DNA of 60,000 nt, taken from Tubiluchus corallicola. Its lineage: Eukaryota > Priapulida > Priapulimorpha > Priapulimorphida > Tubiluchidae. Each line of letters starts with the position of its first letter. Position 1 is the stretch's first letter. Shown piece by piece: positions 1-13,384 of this stretch. The translations under genes were made by a program, and so were the position numbers. Location: contig JAQGDQ010000096.1 of NCBI GenBank assembly GCA_030141605.1, positions 436,001 through 496,000 on the forward strand, given 5' to 3'. The notes under the pieces were generated by a model. That model was not told the origin of the DNA, made no database searches, and worked only from the letters and a program-made list of their open reading frames with translations.

Positions 1-287
1 TATTTGCTTATAAATATACACATATACATCAAATGTACTCATACAAATCAGAGGAATATAAAACAGCCAATTCTTAAAATATGAAAACACTGGCATTCTA
101 GTGCAAGAAAATACTCGTAGCTAGTAGCATTAAAACCAATTAAAACAAATAATAGCAAAAACTTAAGCACAAACAAAGTTTTACAAAATATTGTGCAACG
201 AAAGGAAAACACAGCAAAAGTGTTAAAAAGATTAATATTAATGCACCAGAAATATTTCATAGAAAACAATTTATGTTCAGTACTCAC

Positions 288-1815
288 CTTAGTAAAACAT
301 CGTTTGTTGTAGCAAGTGCTTCAAACATTACTTCAGCTATGTCTGCTTGAAGAAGCGAAATTGTATGATCAGAACTTGATGTAGAGTTTAATAGGGTTGT
401 GATGCAACAAACTGTCATGATGCGTACTGTATCACTTCTAGAAAACAACATTTCTTTTTTAAATTAATTCTGGTTTCCCCAATTTTTAACACCTTTTATG
501 GAACCTTGTGGCTAATGCTGGCTTTTGAAGAACAACTAAGGTGAAAGCACTATAACTTCAATTGTGCCAGCACCCCCCTTTACTCATATTGGTTACATAC
601 CACATGTGACATAAGCTTTACTATTTACTGTTAAGCTCTGCCAAATCTGGGCTTCCCTGTTGGAGTCAGCTGTAACATTACAATTTTAAGCTGAAAAGTT
701 TGCTGCTGTAAAACTTACTATACTGTTTTAATAAATAGAGTTTATTTTTACTAAACTGCAGCAATAGTTGTGATTTTGTGTTAGTGACTTTGCTCTAATA
801 ATAGAAACGAAATCTACAAAAAACAATACGCATCTAACTTTTAATGAATGTACAACACAACAAATTACTGAAATTTTACTTCAGTGTCACTGAAGATACT
901 ACAAAGGCCTGACATAATGTATAACAACATTAATCAATTTTACTTCAGCAATACTGCATATACTAAAAAGGCTTGATGAAACTATAAACCTGGATAATAA
1001 GGCTTTCTTCATTGCCATTGCAAAACTAGCATCTTCTGCATTTATGTTTAGCACAGTATTTGCCAGGATATCATTCTTCAACCAACATTCTAGTAAACCT
1101 AAAACCAAAGCATATAATAAGCAATAAGATTAGCTAAAAAAATTAAGCTTCTGATTCAAAAATTTTTTAATATAAGCCAAATAAATATTAATGTCATGAA
1201 TTTCACAAGCCCTTCCATTTTTTATAAAACTTAATCAGTTATGAGACATTTTCGAAAAAAGCCTTTTTAGTGGACATAATTGACAATCTTAGTTTATGTA
1301 CCACCAAACTGACCAACAAATGAATAAAATGATTATTTCCTTCTTGTAAGGAAGCTATCAGCATTTAATAAAAACAATTAGACTGCTCACCAAGCAAGCA
1401 AAGTTGGAGACTTTGGTTACTGCAGCTTTTTAACATAACTAACGTATGTTTTGCAACCTGCAAGTACACAATTACCATATCAGCATTAAGCACATGCAGC
1501 ACATTACATTAAAATAACCTTTCAACAAATGTCAAAAAACTGATCAGAGCAGCATTAAAAATTCTAGCATGCAGATCAAGAACTAAAGCGATTTCATTTT
1601 AATTAGTTTGCATTTAAATTATAATATTATATCACGATAGATCTTATGAGGCTCATATCAGTTTTTTGCAGGATATACGAATTTAATTTCTCTTTCAAAA
1701 ATGTTGCAAAATTGTGTAACTGAATCTGTTAAATTGTAAAAAATAATATTTGATAAAATATGTCATTGATTGAAAAAGTAATATAATATATTTCTCTCCC
1801 TCCCTCCCTCCCTCC

Positions 1816-1867
<52 letters not shown>

Positions 1868-4800
1868 CTCTGTCTTTCTCTCTCATACATATATATATAT
1901 ATATTTGCTGTATGTATATATACACACATATTTATATATACAGTAAAAATGCAACAAATATAAAAAATCAACCTGAGCATTTATATGATTTAATGAATTT
2001 ATGTCGACTGAGTTACTAGATTCTTCACTTTGTGATACAATAATACTGTAAAACAATTCAAATGTCTTCACAATAGGTAACCTCACTTCATCCTCGATGT
2101 ATGATAGACCATTGCACATATACTGCAGTAAGTTAGCTAAAACAAAAATATCACTGCTTATAATTAGCATCTCTATACAAATGATACAAAACAATATCAC
2201 AGCACTTGTTAAGGATGACAAACTTTTTAATTTTTCAGTGAGATGCAGAAACATGTACTATTAATAGCGCACTATAGGTAACATGTTTTGATGCAAAGTA
2301 ATAAAAAATATTTCAGTGTTTTGGCTTGATTGTTAGAAATTGGCACATTTTACCTGAAAATAAATAAAATGCCCAAAAATTTTCACATGTTGTTATGTTG
2401 GGGGACTTTTTTATATTTTTCAACTTTAGAGTAAACAAACAACTAACGAACGCTAAGAAACCAATGCAATAAAACATTAATTCAATTTGGAAATTACAAA
2501 GGAGTAGCACTCTGTCTTATTTTGTTAGTGATTCTCAGTTTTCCATCTAGACAATTGTCTGCATCACTCAAGTCTTATCTACTATTACTAGCAGTTGCTA
2601 TGATTGGCAAGAGACTGTCAAATAACAATTAAATATTTTTTATAAAAGGAAATTCAAACACAGGTTTTCAGGCATACTAATGTGCATACTTTTTTGCATT
2701 TATGACATGATGGAGGTCTAACATTATTAATATTGTTCTTTTTTCTCCTGAGTGTTGTTGCTATTGTTATTAACACGCAAATGTGGTAGTAAGATTCAGT
2801 GTAAATGGGTATTGCTAGCTGTGTCCTAAAAGCCTATGAGACATAATTCATACATTGCTTGCCACATTATCAACTATATAGTTAGTTAGGAAGGTAGCTT
2901 TTCGTGCATAAACTGGTGGCAGCAATTAACTAAGTTTTCAGCTAAGAGCATTCAGTACACCATAGAACACTATTCAACCTTAATAAATTCGTACACCCTT
3001 CTTATCTTGTATACTGATATCTGAATATCATTAATCACCCACTTTACTGTCTCACCTATCATATCCCTATATCATCCGCCCCCCAACTAATTTTTGGCAA
3101 TTTTTCCTTGCACGTTTTACTTCCTGTTTTACCACCAATAATATGAAGTTATGTCATATTTCTTAATGATTTTTAATACTGTGACTGTCTGCGAGGCTTT
3201 TGTATAGGTTCTTTTTATAGACCTGTTAGCCAATCACTTAGTACCATTATAAGATTTCAGCTGTTCACGTATGTATTGTTTCAATTTTCTGTGTACTAAT
3301 ACAGTTTAAACCAAGTCTATGAGAGTCCAGTTTGCAAGTGATGTGATAAGACAATATGTACACACGAGCAGCAATAACAATAATAATCTTGCTTAGGATA
3401 CAGTCCACGGACAACATCTAAAGTAACTCAATATTTACTTCCAAGGTTTCCAAGATGGTTTCATTTATTATTACTAATTATCAAAGTAAACATTCTTGTT
3501 TGATTATTTATGGTTGGAATAAGCATTTGATATAAAATTGTTAAATCACCCAACATGTATTCCCGTAATTACAACAAAAGCGGAGTTCAAGTGTTACAGA
3601 AAAATGTGAAGCTGTACTTACAATAAGCAAAAATAATGATGTTAGCAAGATTCGGCAGCTCTTCTAAAAGACGCCCAATGAGATGAACTACACCAATGGA
3701 GCTAGTATAGTTGCTCTGCTGTTCACACTAGAAAATACAAATTTCTCTGATTTGTTATAAACTGTTCAAAAACACTCACTGAAAATAATTTTTCCAAAAG
3801 AAAACAATGTAATGCTCTAATTTTGGCTAATCTTTAACATTTATATAGCAATTGCGAAAATTCTTGCAAAAAGGTGTTCTTCTTATCAATCCAAAATCCT
3901 AATAATATAACTCACATTCTATTGCCAAATGCCCATACTCATAGATATAATACTTGCCACTATCTGAAAAACCCCCTACCTAGATGCAGAACAGAGAGAT
4001 ACAAGAACAGTTTTATCTCATATGGTTCATTTAATTTCCAAACATAAGTTTAGACACATTTTAATTTATTTTGTTCATGTATCTTGTAACAGTGTAATAG
4101 TGCTTGTTACTGTACATTCTACCATGCTTATTTTTTAAAAAACTCATATATTCAACCATTTGGTTGTAGTGATGATAAATAAACTTATTTTTATAAACCA
4201 AAAAAGATACTAAAATATTGAAATGCTATCATAAATGATATGACGGAAAGAAAGAACTCAGATAAAAAGTGATATCATCTCATAAAGATTACTGAGACAT
4301 TCCCAGAAACAAATAATTCAAAACTTTGAAGGAAAAGAGGCCTTACCTCTACATGTAATCAACAGAAACCTACCCTGTTGATGGTTATATTGAGAATATG
4401 CAACACCAACTTTTCAGATTTTACTCTATAAAGCAGCTGAAAGATAACTGAAACAGATAATATAATAGTTTGCATCATAAAAATGTGAACAGTAAACAAG
4501 GAACATTCAAACATGCTTACGATCATAAATGAACTACATTGCACTTACGAAAAATATTTCACTATCATTCAACAAACAGTTAACAGTCAAATTTAGGAGG
4601 ACAGCTTTGAAAAATTGTGAACCACCAGAATTTGAACCCAGAACTTTGTGGTTTCAGATCAAATGCTCTACCAATTTGTGCTGACCAAAACATGTCTGAA
4701 TACTCTATCAGCTGGTAAATACTAGCCAATATGCTAGCATTTTAACAAGCTTCAGTACTGGTTATATTGCAGCATTTTATGCTCTTCACGATACTTTACA

Positions 4801-7800
4801 ATAACGACAAACATAACAACATACATTGAATGCACTTATGTACTTACTATTTAAATACAGTAGCATTTCATCTTTGCATCAAGCTCATATTTTTGACTCA
4901 ACAAAATTTGTTGTATAAAAATCAGAAACATAATTTTCAAAAGTCAAAATGAATAAAAAGAGGGTAAATTATTCACCTTCCTGGACCATAGTAACCAGAG
5001 TGTTATCAGTGGCAAATAAGTACTCTGAAAAAAATAAAAACGAATTTCCTTTAATTGCAGTTTTAAAGATTCTGGAGCTTCCACAGGTTTGCAAATTGGA
5101 ATAGACTAATTCTAAGTGGCTGGAAATACCAGTGGATGCTTTTCTATTAATACAAGATATGAAAAGAAAAATGAGCTTTCAGCCCTTAGTGCCTCCAGTA
5201 GTGTCCCATAAACACTGGCCTGTTACTAAACTACCAATGTTACAAGACTAAACAATGGCCATAAACATTACTAGACTACCAATATGAACAAGAATTATGG
5301 TGGTATATGCGCAGTTAATATGTAAAGTACCGGTACTCTGGAAAAAAATAAAAACACATTTCTTTAATTGAAGCTTTAAAGATTGTGGAGCTTTTGCAGG
5401 GTTGCAGATGAAGAACAGATGTGTGACTAATTTCAGTTGTTAAAGCTACCAGTGGATGCCTTCCTATTAATATAAGATATGAAAAGAAAAAGAAAATTTC
5501 TGCTCTTACTACTTTCAGTATGTCCCCCCCCCCAAAAAAAAATGATTATACAGTGTCTCAGTTTGTCAATAAGTGCTTCATCTAAGAACAGTATAGGTCA
5601 CTGTGAGTAGATGATGTAAATTCACTAAATTGCAATGGTATAATGCAAACACAAAATGATTTAGGCAAGGTGACATTTGCACTTAAAAATACAAAACTTA
5701 ATAAGTAAAAAACGAACGATATGTAAAATGTGATTTTTGGGATAATGTTTCTAACGTATGAAGAATTGGGGATTGAAGTACCTCAGTGAGAATAAAATCA
5801 TTCTGACAATGTCCAGACAACATCATTCACATACAAGCAAAATGTTTGTATGTCATAAAGCTTGATATGTAGAATTTAATAAAAGATGCTTTCAATTTAC
5901 AATTAAAAAAAAATTTAAAAAACAATTTTTACTGCGAGTGGAAGTGTTTCTTTTTCTTGTCTAATAGCACATAGTACTATAAGCAAGGCTGGATTATGAC
6001 CTTTTGGGGCCCCTAGGCTGACGAAATTATGGACCCGCTCAGACTGAGCTAGCCTGTAAAACCAGTGATGCATGGCCACCCTAAAAACGGCCCGTATGTC
6101 AAACGCCGTTCAGCAGTCGCCGTTCGCTAGATGTCAAAAGATCTGATACACGAGACCATCTGTATAAAAGAAAGTGCGGCAGTAATGATGGCCATACTAC
6201 CAAGCATTTCACCACCATTTAGTTTTAGTACTTGTGGCTAGGGTTTTAATGTTGAAAATTAGATCTATAATCAGTTATTTAGGAGATTATCTTGTTTTTA
6301 AACACAATTTTTGTGTCACTACTAGGTTTGCCACCACTCCTGATTTTCTGGAGTGTCCTGAAATTCAGCCATACATCCATACTTCAGTCGGATTTTTGAA
6401 AAATGTCGAAATCTTCTGATGGAAAGTGGAAAAAGACGGAAATACGTCTTGCATGAACCGCTGCATAAGACTAAGCTAAAAGTGCAGAATTTTTGTTAAG
6501 TAGAATAGTAAAATTATTAAATCAAATTTAAATGGCTACATGATTTCCGTTTAATGCATGATGCAAGTATTCTTCCGGTTTAAGTTTAATTCACTTAACA
6601 TAAGCCATCTATTTACGTACAGCATTCATGCATGTAGTGTTCCAATATGTCGCAGGAAAAGCAAAAACCAATGCTTAAATACTGATCCCTGACTGGAGCC
6701 GGCCAGCCAGCGCACGACGTACAAAATAGAACTCATATTTTATTTTAGGACGGCTGTTGTCTTCATGGCCACTTTAATAAATTCCATCTAATTTGGCGGC
6801 CGTGTATCGTTGGCTTAACTCACCCGCCCATCTTGAAAATTTTTTACTCGCGATGTATTTTAGTGACCTTTACGTAACTTGAAGTAAACTTATAACAAAC
6901 TCTTTAAATAAATTAGAATAGCTATCTTCTGTCTGTCAGTAAAAATATTCTTTAAGAAATTCCATTATTTTACTATTTGTTGCAAACCAGATAGGACTAG
7001 GTTTAAGTGTAGCAGATATTGCATTCTCTGTTAGCACATATATCAACACAATCGTAGTGAAAAAACATTTTCGGTCAAATATTACCAAGCTTGAAGGGCC
7101 AAAACGCTGTAGCCTATACTACCTTATAGGACAATTAAACGCTGAATACACTGTACACAATACATTAGCATATATGTGTATTTACGAGTTCTTTTAATTT
7201 CGTAGAAGGTAGAAGTAGTATTGTCTATTATTAACATTGAAAATATTGATGCATATTTATACATGCACAATAGATAAACATCTGTGCATGGAACCAGGAC
7301 CACAAACACAGTGTAAATACAAAACTCTCTGACTAACACACACATTTCTAGAATTCTTGTCAATGATACAGTCAGTAGCAAATCAGACTCACTGGTAAAA
7401 AATTAAGAGAACCACATGTGCATCTCACCTGACAGTAAAGTGAGCAAGTGTTCAGCAACAAGTGAGTCTTTCTTTAATACATCAGCAAATGCATCACCAC
7501 TATCTCTGAGTGCTTGAACTAGTGAGGAAACAACCATTCGCTTTTTCACCATCAACACATCATCACTTTCTAGCAGCTCAGATGCACAGGCAACGCAGAT
7601 GTAGGAAACCTAATATAGAAGAATTGCATTGAAATATATTTCTATATTTAGCACTGCATCCAATTCCATTCCAAAGTCAATTTCCAGTGGACCTCAAATG
7701 AAAAATGACTTTGGAAAGTTTTGGAAATTAGCGAACTAATGGATGAAAAGAGACAGTAAGCATTCTACTTTAGTAGAAGTTCAAAAAATCTCAACAATCA

Positions 7801-8443
7801 TCAACAGATTACAAGGAAAATGTGACACAGTATACGATGGGCAATCATACACCAGTTTCCACATTGCAAGCAACTCTGAATCGGCAATATGTGGTTAGGG
7901 AAAACTAACATTTGGATCTTAGCAGCTTCACCCTGCAAAACAAGAAAGTGACACAGTTTCAGGTCTCAAGTTTCTAAAAAATAAAAGTACTAGTTGACTG
8001 GCAAAAGTGGTGCAACTGTAAGCAAACATGACTAGTAAAATAGATTATTCAGATAAATGCTGACCTAGGGGCAGAGAAATTGCAGGATCGGTTATATTAT
8101 TGTGTCATACCAGATTCTAAAAATGGTAGTTTTTGTTTCTCTGTCAAACATGAAAAACTACCTGGGCAGTATGCTGGCCTGCCATTACTAGACTACCAAA
8201 ATGAATAAGAATTACTAATATTGTGGCATATTCACAGGTGATGACTGCACATGGCTGCAGTTTTGGCAGCAAGACTATGCATCCACAATGTAAACATTGT
8301 TACTTACTTCATTCCATTGATACAGATTTGAACTTGGAAAAATATAGTAAAAACTGTACCTGTCCAGATGTTGTTAATGACCATACAGTGGCATGATCCC
8401 TGTGACTGGAAGACAATAAGCTCAAACCACCAACAAGTTCCAT
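288..8443 (-). CDS. MEI1: MEI1, meiotic double-stranded break formation protein 1 (N-terminal part, gene runs off the left edge)
   Basis: Nine minus-strand exons in frame: 8360-8443 (ATG at 8443), 7429-7609, 4977-5024, 4374-4447, 3622-3727, 1973-2136, 1391-1457, 990-1098, 288-437; about 327 residues. All introns are GT-AG and phases match at each junction. The protein is helical and armadillo-like. It aligns along its length with the start of vertebrate MEI1: the CVACASELL block (human LCLACALELL), the HLIGRLLEELPNLA block, and the KKALLSRSDTV...CITTLLNS block followed by QADIAEVMFEAL. MEI1 is needed for programmed meiotic DNA breaks (plant relative PRD1), so germline expression is expected. 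The last exon ends in phase 2 and its donor leads into intron at 1-287. The large intron 5025-7428 holds the duplicated segment and the hAT-like remains listed separately. Introns 2137-3621 and 438-989 show nothing recognisable. Confidence 0.88.
1793..1884. repeat. Microsatellite (TCCC)n then (TC)n
   Basis: About five TCCC units are followed by a long CT run, then interrupted CT and a short TA run. It lies in the MEI1 intron between the exons at 1973-2136 and 1391-1457. Read on the minus strand it yields Arg-Glu repeat open frames that are not genes. Confidence 0.95.
4616..4685 (-). repeat. tRNA-derived SINE head (degenerate)
   Basis: On the minus strand there is an A-box-like TGGTAGAGCATTTG and a B-box-like GGTTCAAATTC at tRNA spacing, within about 70 bases. 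The anticodon stem does not close well, so this is a tRNA-derived repeat or pseudogene, not a working tRNA. It sits in the MEI1 intron just upstream of exon 4374-4447. Confidence 0.5.
5019..5530. repeat. Tandem duplication covering a MEI1 intron end and splice acceptor
   Basis: Bases about 5019-5215 and 5333-5530 are diverged direct copies. Shared blocks include the GTACTCTG-plus-A-run, TTTAAAGATT..TGGAGCTT, CCAGTGGATGC and AAGATATGAAAAGAAAAA. The left copy contains the true acceptor of MEI1 exon 4977-5024; the right copy carries a similar pyrimidine-AG with no exon behind it. The interval between them shares CATTACTAGACTACCAA with 8186-8210, so a dispersed repeat is also involved. Confidence 0.65.
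5985..7100 (+). mobile_element. Possible hAT-family transposon remains
   Basis: The left part, near 5985-6030, has GGCTGGATTATGACC...GGGGCCCCTAGGC, which resembles the end of hAT elements related to ZMYM-type transposases. A short ORF start (MSKSSDGKWKK) lies at 6403. Near 7030-7075 the frame HNRSEKTFSVKYYQA resembles the hAT C-terminal ERSFSKLKLIK block. There are stops and frameshifts throughout and no right terminus was found. It lies in a MEI1 intron on the opposite strand. Confidence 0.3.
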
Positions 8444-9400
8444 TTTAACCAAAGGTACCTCTGTCTCTAGTTAATGTGCATGTAAGTAATTATATAATAT
8501 CCTTATTAGTGCATAATTTGTACACTTTAAGTTTGTTAATTAATTAGCAGTCGTCAAGTTAAATAGACAACAACATTAACACTATTTACATACATGTAAT
8601 TATACATGTAAAAAAGCCTTTCAATAGTCTTTAATTCTTAATATGTGTGCTTGTGTAGCAAAACCGTCCATAAATCAGCAATAGCTTTTTTAGTTATTCA
8701 CATATCCTGAATCTATATTTCATGAGGATCATTTTAAATACCAAGCTCGTTGCTCTACATTATTTCCAAGCTGAGATAATCCACAATGAAGTTCAGGTGC
8801 AGGCTACGCACTGAAAACATAATCTTGAAAAAATTGTTGTTAAAATTAGCCATTGTTTTTTGTGGCATTTCTACAAAACACTTAGCAACTGCACAAATGT
8901 TGGTTGGTATGCACTTTGCAAGAACACATTAAAGTCATGTTTAAATCCAGTAGATGGCGAAGATCTGGGTTTGACACAGAAAAAACCCGAAGCAAAATTA
9001 CATCTTCTAGGAGCTACTATCCGAGTTTAAAAATATGAGTTTTTTACAATTGCAGTATTGGCTTTTAGGCAGAGAAGCAGGTAGGGGGTTGTAAAATTAG
9101 ATTTTTAGTATTTTTTTAACATTTCCTGATGATTTCATACAGAATATAAAAATTCAATATATTTAGCATTTGTTTTTGTAAAAAAACACATTTGACTAAA
9201 TTTTTGGTGCATTCTACTTTGAAGCATCATAACATAGATATAACTATGTCACTTATGGATGGTTTTGGTTTGCAAGCACACATATCTGAAATACGTTTAT
9301 TTACAGCGAACCATAATACGTCCCAGCTCATTTTCTGCTAAATAAAGCGGCTTTTCTGGCTTTTTTCCTTACAAAACAACGAATAACCATAATCATTAAA
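8444..9400. other. MEI1 upstream region, nothing further recognised
   Basis: This stretch lies 5' of the MEI1 start codon and should hold its promoter and 5' UTR. I see no ORF, RNA gene or clear repeat in it. An exon upstream of 8443 cannot be excluded, because acceptor-like AGs lie at 8461-8468. Confidence 0.4.
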
Positions 9401-9401
9401 A

Positions 9402-9668
9402 TTGACCTTCCTTTCAGCTTCAATACTCAATCTGGCCATGTTTATTAGTCGTCCCTATGTACCTGAGGAAATTTTTAACCTGTTTTGGTTTGCTGGATGT
9501 GTACTCTGCAGAAGCAACAGTAGCAAACACACATCTGTTGGTAGGGCATCTGATTCAGATCGACACGAATATTGGTCATGCCAACGCACAAAATTTAATA
9601 TTTATGGGCCCTGGGGCAATGTACCAGCTACATCCCCGTCTCCTTGTGCCTGCTTCTATCTAAAATAA
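9402..9668 (+). CDS. Hypothetical short ORF or exon, unrecognised
   Basis: After a pyrimidine-rich acceptor-like CTTTCAG (9411-9417), two overlapping forward frames stay open for 67-88 codons and close just before an AATAAA (9664-9669). One reads YVPEEIFNLFWFAGC, the other NIGHANAQNLIFMGPGAMYQ. I recognise neither, and no upstream exon was found. It could be a last exon, a retrocopy fragment or chance. Confidence 0.15.
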   Translation: MTFLSASILNLAMFISRPYVPEEIFNLFWFAGCVLCRSNSSKHTSVGRASDSDRHEYWSCQRTKFNIYGPWGNVPATSPSPCACFYLK

Positions 9669-10689
9669 ACATTTCTTGACCATATTAGCGTATACTATGT
9701 TCTCTTACGTTAAGTTACCAATATGATAGTTAATGAAAACATATTAAGTTAACCACATAGAAGTATATAAACTGTTGACATTTAACGACACACTCAGATA
9801 TCTTACATTAAATCTAATGATGCTCTTTGAGTCATAATACAGTTTATAGAGGCACTGTACCATTTAATTTGTGGAATTCAAACACCGCTTTATGAATCTC
9901 AGACTTCTTACAGAACCGTCCTAATGCGAACTGTTATACTGCATTTTTGTAACATTAATGATTGCTAATAAACAATTAATGCCATTACGAATGTGAATTA
10001 ATGTTGCTTTGCACGTCGGGAATTGAAAGAGTGGCAGCACAGACAATATCAGAAGGTACCTCCTGCTGAGCATCCACACAAAGCTATATTTAGGTTTAAA
10101 AAGGGTACTACTATTTTATTACTACACTTGCCTTATTGGGATAACTATAACATACTGTCAATTAATACTGTAACATAAAACTCTTGAGATAGCATAAATA
10201 GCAGACGACTTTGAATGCCATGCTAGACTTTAGCAATGCTCACGTTGAAATGTTGAATCGCAGAAGAAAAGCACGCAAGCGATGATCGCATATCAGTACA
10301 TATATTCGTTGTAATTTCATTCTTTTGTCTAGCCAACAGGCCACAGAGACTGATAGATTGGACTTTTTTGCCAATTATAATAATTATAATAAAAACCGCA
10401 TTAACTATTGATATCGTTCAACGTTTGATTACTATAGCTTTAGAAAAGTTTACAGAACTGATTTTAAAAAGTACTAAGAAAATAATTGTTGTAATTTTTA
10501 CAACGTAACTATGTAACACCCAAGAAAACAAAACAAATCAAATACTGGTAGCAAATGTTAATAATGTAGGAATAATGTCAGCAGGAATAAAACTAAAACT
10601 TTATGAATTACATGCAAAACCATCACAATTCTGAAGCTTGGTCAAACATGAAAAGAAATGAGTTTGATGAATGAGAAAGCATTTAAGGC
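9669..10689. other. Intergenic, nothing recognised
   Basis: AT-rich unique-looking sequence with a short AATTATAATAATTATAAT run near 10375-10393. No gene or repeat could be supported. Confidence 0.5.
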
Positions 10690-11345
10690 AAGTCAATAAG
10701 AAGGTTCATATGTTGGGAATGACTTAAACTACAAGTTACTGGGGGGGGGGGGTTTAATATCAGAATTGGGAATTTGGCCAATTGAAGAACGTATTTGCCA
10801 CAAATGATTTATGCTTTACAAGACTCTCCTAATATCAGGAAGCGAAAGTTAGCCAGCAAAGTTCTAGTGCAGCAAATGAAATACTGGCATGATGATAAGT
10901 GGCATAGTGAAATTGAAAAAATAGCAAAGATTTATGGTATTAATATTGACAAGGAATAATTATGTGAAAAATCAAAAGAAATCCGGAAAAAATGTGTAAA
11001 ATTTAAAATAACATATGTGATACAAGACAAATGCCGTGAAAATATAAACAAGAGCGCATAACTAAGATTTCTGGAAAGTAATAAATGGCCTTAGAAGGAT
11101 TATTTTACAACATTCAGTCATGTAGAAGTTAAAAGTATTTTGGATTTAAGGCTTTATATGGTCAAAGTAAAAACAAATTTTAAGGGTTCATTTATAAGAA
11201 ATTTAATGTGTCATGCGCAGTTAGTGAATTAGACACAACAGAACATTTATTTACTTGTAGCAAATATAAAAGGATTAGAGAAAATGTAGTGGAGAGAACT
11301 ACAAGTGCAACAGCTGATTCATCAATAAGAAGATTTCTGTTATTG
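10690..11345 (+). mobile_element. 5'-truncated non-LTR retrotransposon, C-terminal region
   Basis: In broken forward frames there is a WPIEERI-like start near 10775, then KLASKVLVQQMKYWHDDKW, IAKIYGINIDKE, LRFLESNKWP, and the zinc-knuckle-like tail ending in TTEHLFTCSKYKRIREN with shifts. This is the C-terminal region found after the reverse transcriptase in a group of invertebrate LINEs. The same module lies on the other strand at 36421-37065. A run of 12 G at 10741-10752 sits at its start. Stops and frameshifts make it dead. Confidence 0.6.
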
Positions 11346-12339
11346 TCAGGTTTGGTTATTGAGTAAAAAGGAAACTGCAACAAAAATGCAATTTTGATTT
11401 TTACGCAAATTTGAGTGCTAAAACATAATGAGCAATAAATATGACCAGTAGAATCACATTGCTTGAAAAATTTTCTAGTGATAAGGTGAGGCGCGGTCAC
11501 TTACTTCAATGGTTCAGTCTTGATCCTCGTTTCAATAATCAGCAAGTGATCTGAATAAGATTAAGAACAACTGCTGGATCTATATACTACTAATAATTGT
11601 ATTCCTAATAAGTAAGTAGCTACTTATCACATTTTGCTTAACAGTGCATAGACATGGACAATTTTTATTTATCTCCACAAAATACACATTTTGCAGGGTA
11701 AAAGCAAAAATTAGTTACATATATAAAAAAATTAAAATCATTCGGAGGCAGTGTAAGTGTGAAGAGGTCAGAAGATGCATTACAGGGGGTGTAGGAAAAG
11801 GGTAGCGAGGGACGAATTGGTCATCAAGTCAGTCTTCCTTCTGCAATTAAATTAATGAAAAGTTTTAGGCACTGCAAAAATTAATAGAGCAAACTGAAAA
11901 CAATGAGTGACAATTTAAAAAATATGCCTACAGAACGTGCAATAATAACAGACATGTAATTTGACTAAGTAGGAGCAACACAAAAAATAATACAAATATA
12001 ATCAAGTAAAGAAAAGAAAAAAATTAATTAAATAATTCAGCTTTGTGGCAAAAGGGAAAAAGTTAATATAAATAAATAAAGAAAATAATTAAAATAAACA
12101 AGAACAATATGTACCTTCAAAATATGTAATCAAAAAGAAAGAAAATTAAATATAATAAACCAAAACAGCATGATTTAGCTTCGACTATGGTTCGACCTTC
12201 CTTTTTCTTAGCTGTAAAAATAAAAATTAAAAATCCACAGTAATAATAATTAGTAATAGATTAATGAAAAGAGAAAGAATAAAGATAATTTGTAAAACAT
12301 TGCCTAATAGTAAGAATTTAGTTAGTATCTAAGTAGCTA
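11346..12339. other. Intergenic, A-rich, nothing recognised
   Basis: No coding region found. The A-rich stretch 11990-12300 may be the 3' UTR of the LINE fragment at 12340-12500. Confidence 0.4.
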
Positions 12340-12500
12340 GATATCAGTTATAGTTATGTATTAAGTAGCTATAAGTACCATTTTAAGCTCTGCAGGTAAA
12401 CTGTTCCAAAGTAAATCACCTTGATATACTAGAGATTTTTGCCCTTGTGTTGAACATGTAACAATAATAACATAATCAAATTCAATAGTTGTAAATACAT
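12340..12500 (-). mobile_element. LINE fragment, end of ORF2
   Basis: The reverse strand reads TCSTQGQKSLVYQGDLLWNSLP then AELK; the xWNSLP motif near the C terminus is characteristic of CR1/RTE-like LINE polyproteins. Only about 50 codons survive. Confidence 0.55.
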
Positions 12501-12935
12501 GCGCTATTATCAGCAAAATATGATTAATCTGTTAGGTGGAATTTGGCATTTGAAATTATTACATTTTATCTAAGAGATAATAAATGTATATATTTATAGC
12601 ACATTTGAGACCTTACAAATACTTTAGACAATTAATTTATCTTTTGTGGGGTAAGTGATTAGTCATATAGATCGTTGTTATAGCGATGAACAGCAAACAA
12701 AATTGATAGATAGCAGTGTTACTTTGATAAATATGATAAAACGCATTGTTAAGTGATAATTGAGATGCGCAGTAGGTGCATCAATGACCAAGCAATCAAT
12801 ATGCATGTGTGTCTCTCTCTTGTTTCACATCACACTTCAGTAAAGACTCTCTTTTATGTATTATGGATTCCTCTGTTTCTGTACATTTGTAGTTGTAGAG
12901 CACTCATATATTCCTGCTATAACACATAACATGTG

Positions 12936-13070
12936 ATGTGAGAGGGATAGAGAGAGAGAGATAGAGTGAAAGTGTGAGTGCAAAGGCAAGAGAGAGAGAG
13001 AGTGAGAGTGAGAGGACAACAGAAAGAGTAAGAGAGAGTGAGAAGAGAAAAAGAGCGAGAGTATGAAAGA
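12936..13070. repeat. GA-rich low-complexity tract
   Basis: Interrupted GAGA/GTGA repeats, about 300 bases upstream of the SMARCC-like gene. The open frames here on both strands are low-complexity artefacts. Purine tracts can bind GAGA-type factors, but nothing shows that here. Confidence 0.85.
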
Positions 13071-13384
13071 ATTGAAGGGATTGGAGAAACTTGTACACTG
13101 ACCGTAACTTGCACACACAAATGCAAAAGGCGAGTGAAGCTGTCTGGTTTTGCTACTGGTACATATATGTGTATGTTACTGCTGAATGAAGCAGTGCTCT
13201 CAAAGTTTTGGCACATGTGCTGTGGCACATATGTATATTATACATGTGCCAGGGTATTTATGCGTTTGTAGAAATCTTGTTGTGAAAAAAGGTCTGTCAC
13301 CATATTAAATTTATAAACGTTTTGAACTCTTTAGGGAGAAATACAATTCAAAGTGTTGGGATTCGGCAGCTACACTGAGAGACA

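Noticed and set aside
1695-1980. Open frames rich in Arg-Glu or Tyr-Ile over the CT/TA microsatellite
   Set aside because: They are translations of a simple repeat, not genes.
12861-13271. Several overlapping 70-100 codon open frames upstream of the SMARCC-like gene
   Set aside because: They fall in GA-rich low-complexity DNA, are open on both strands, and have no domain or splice context.
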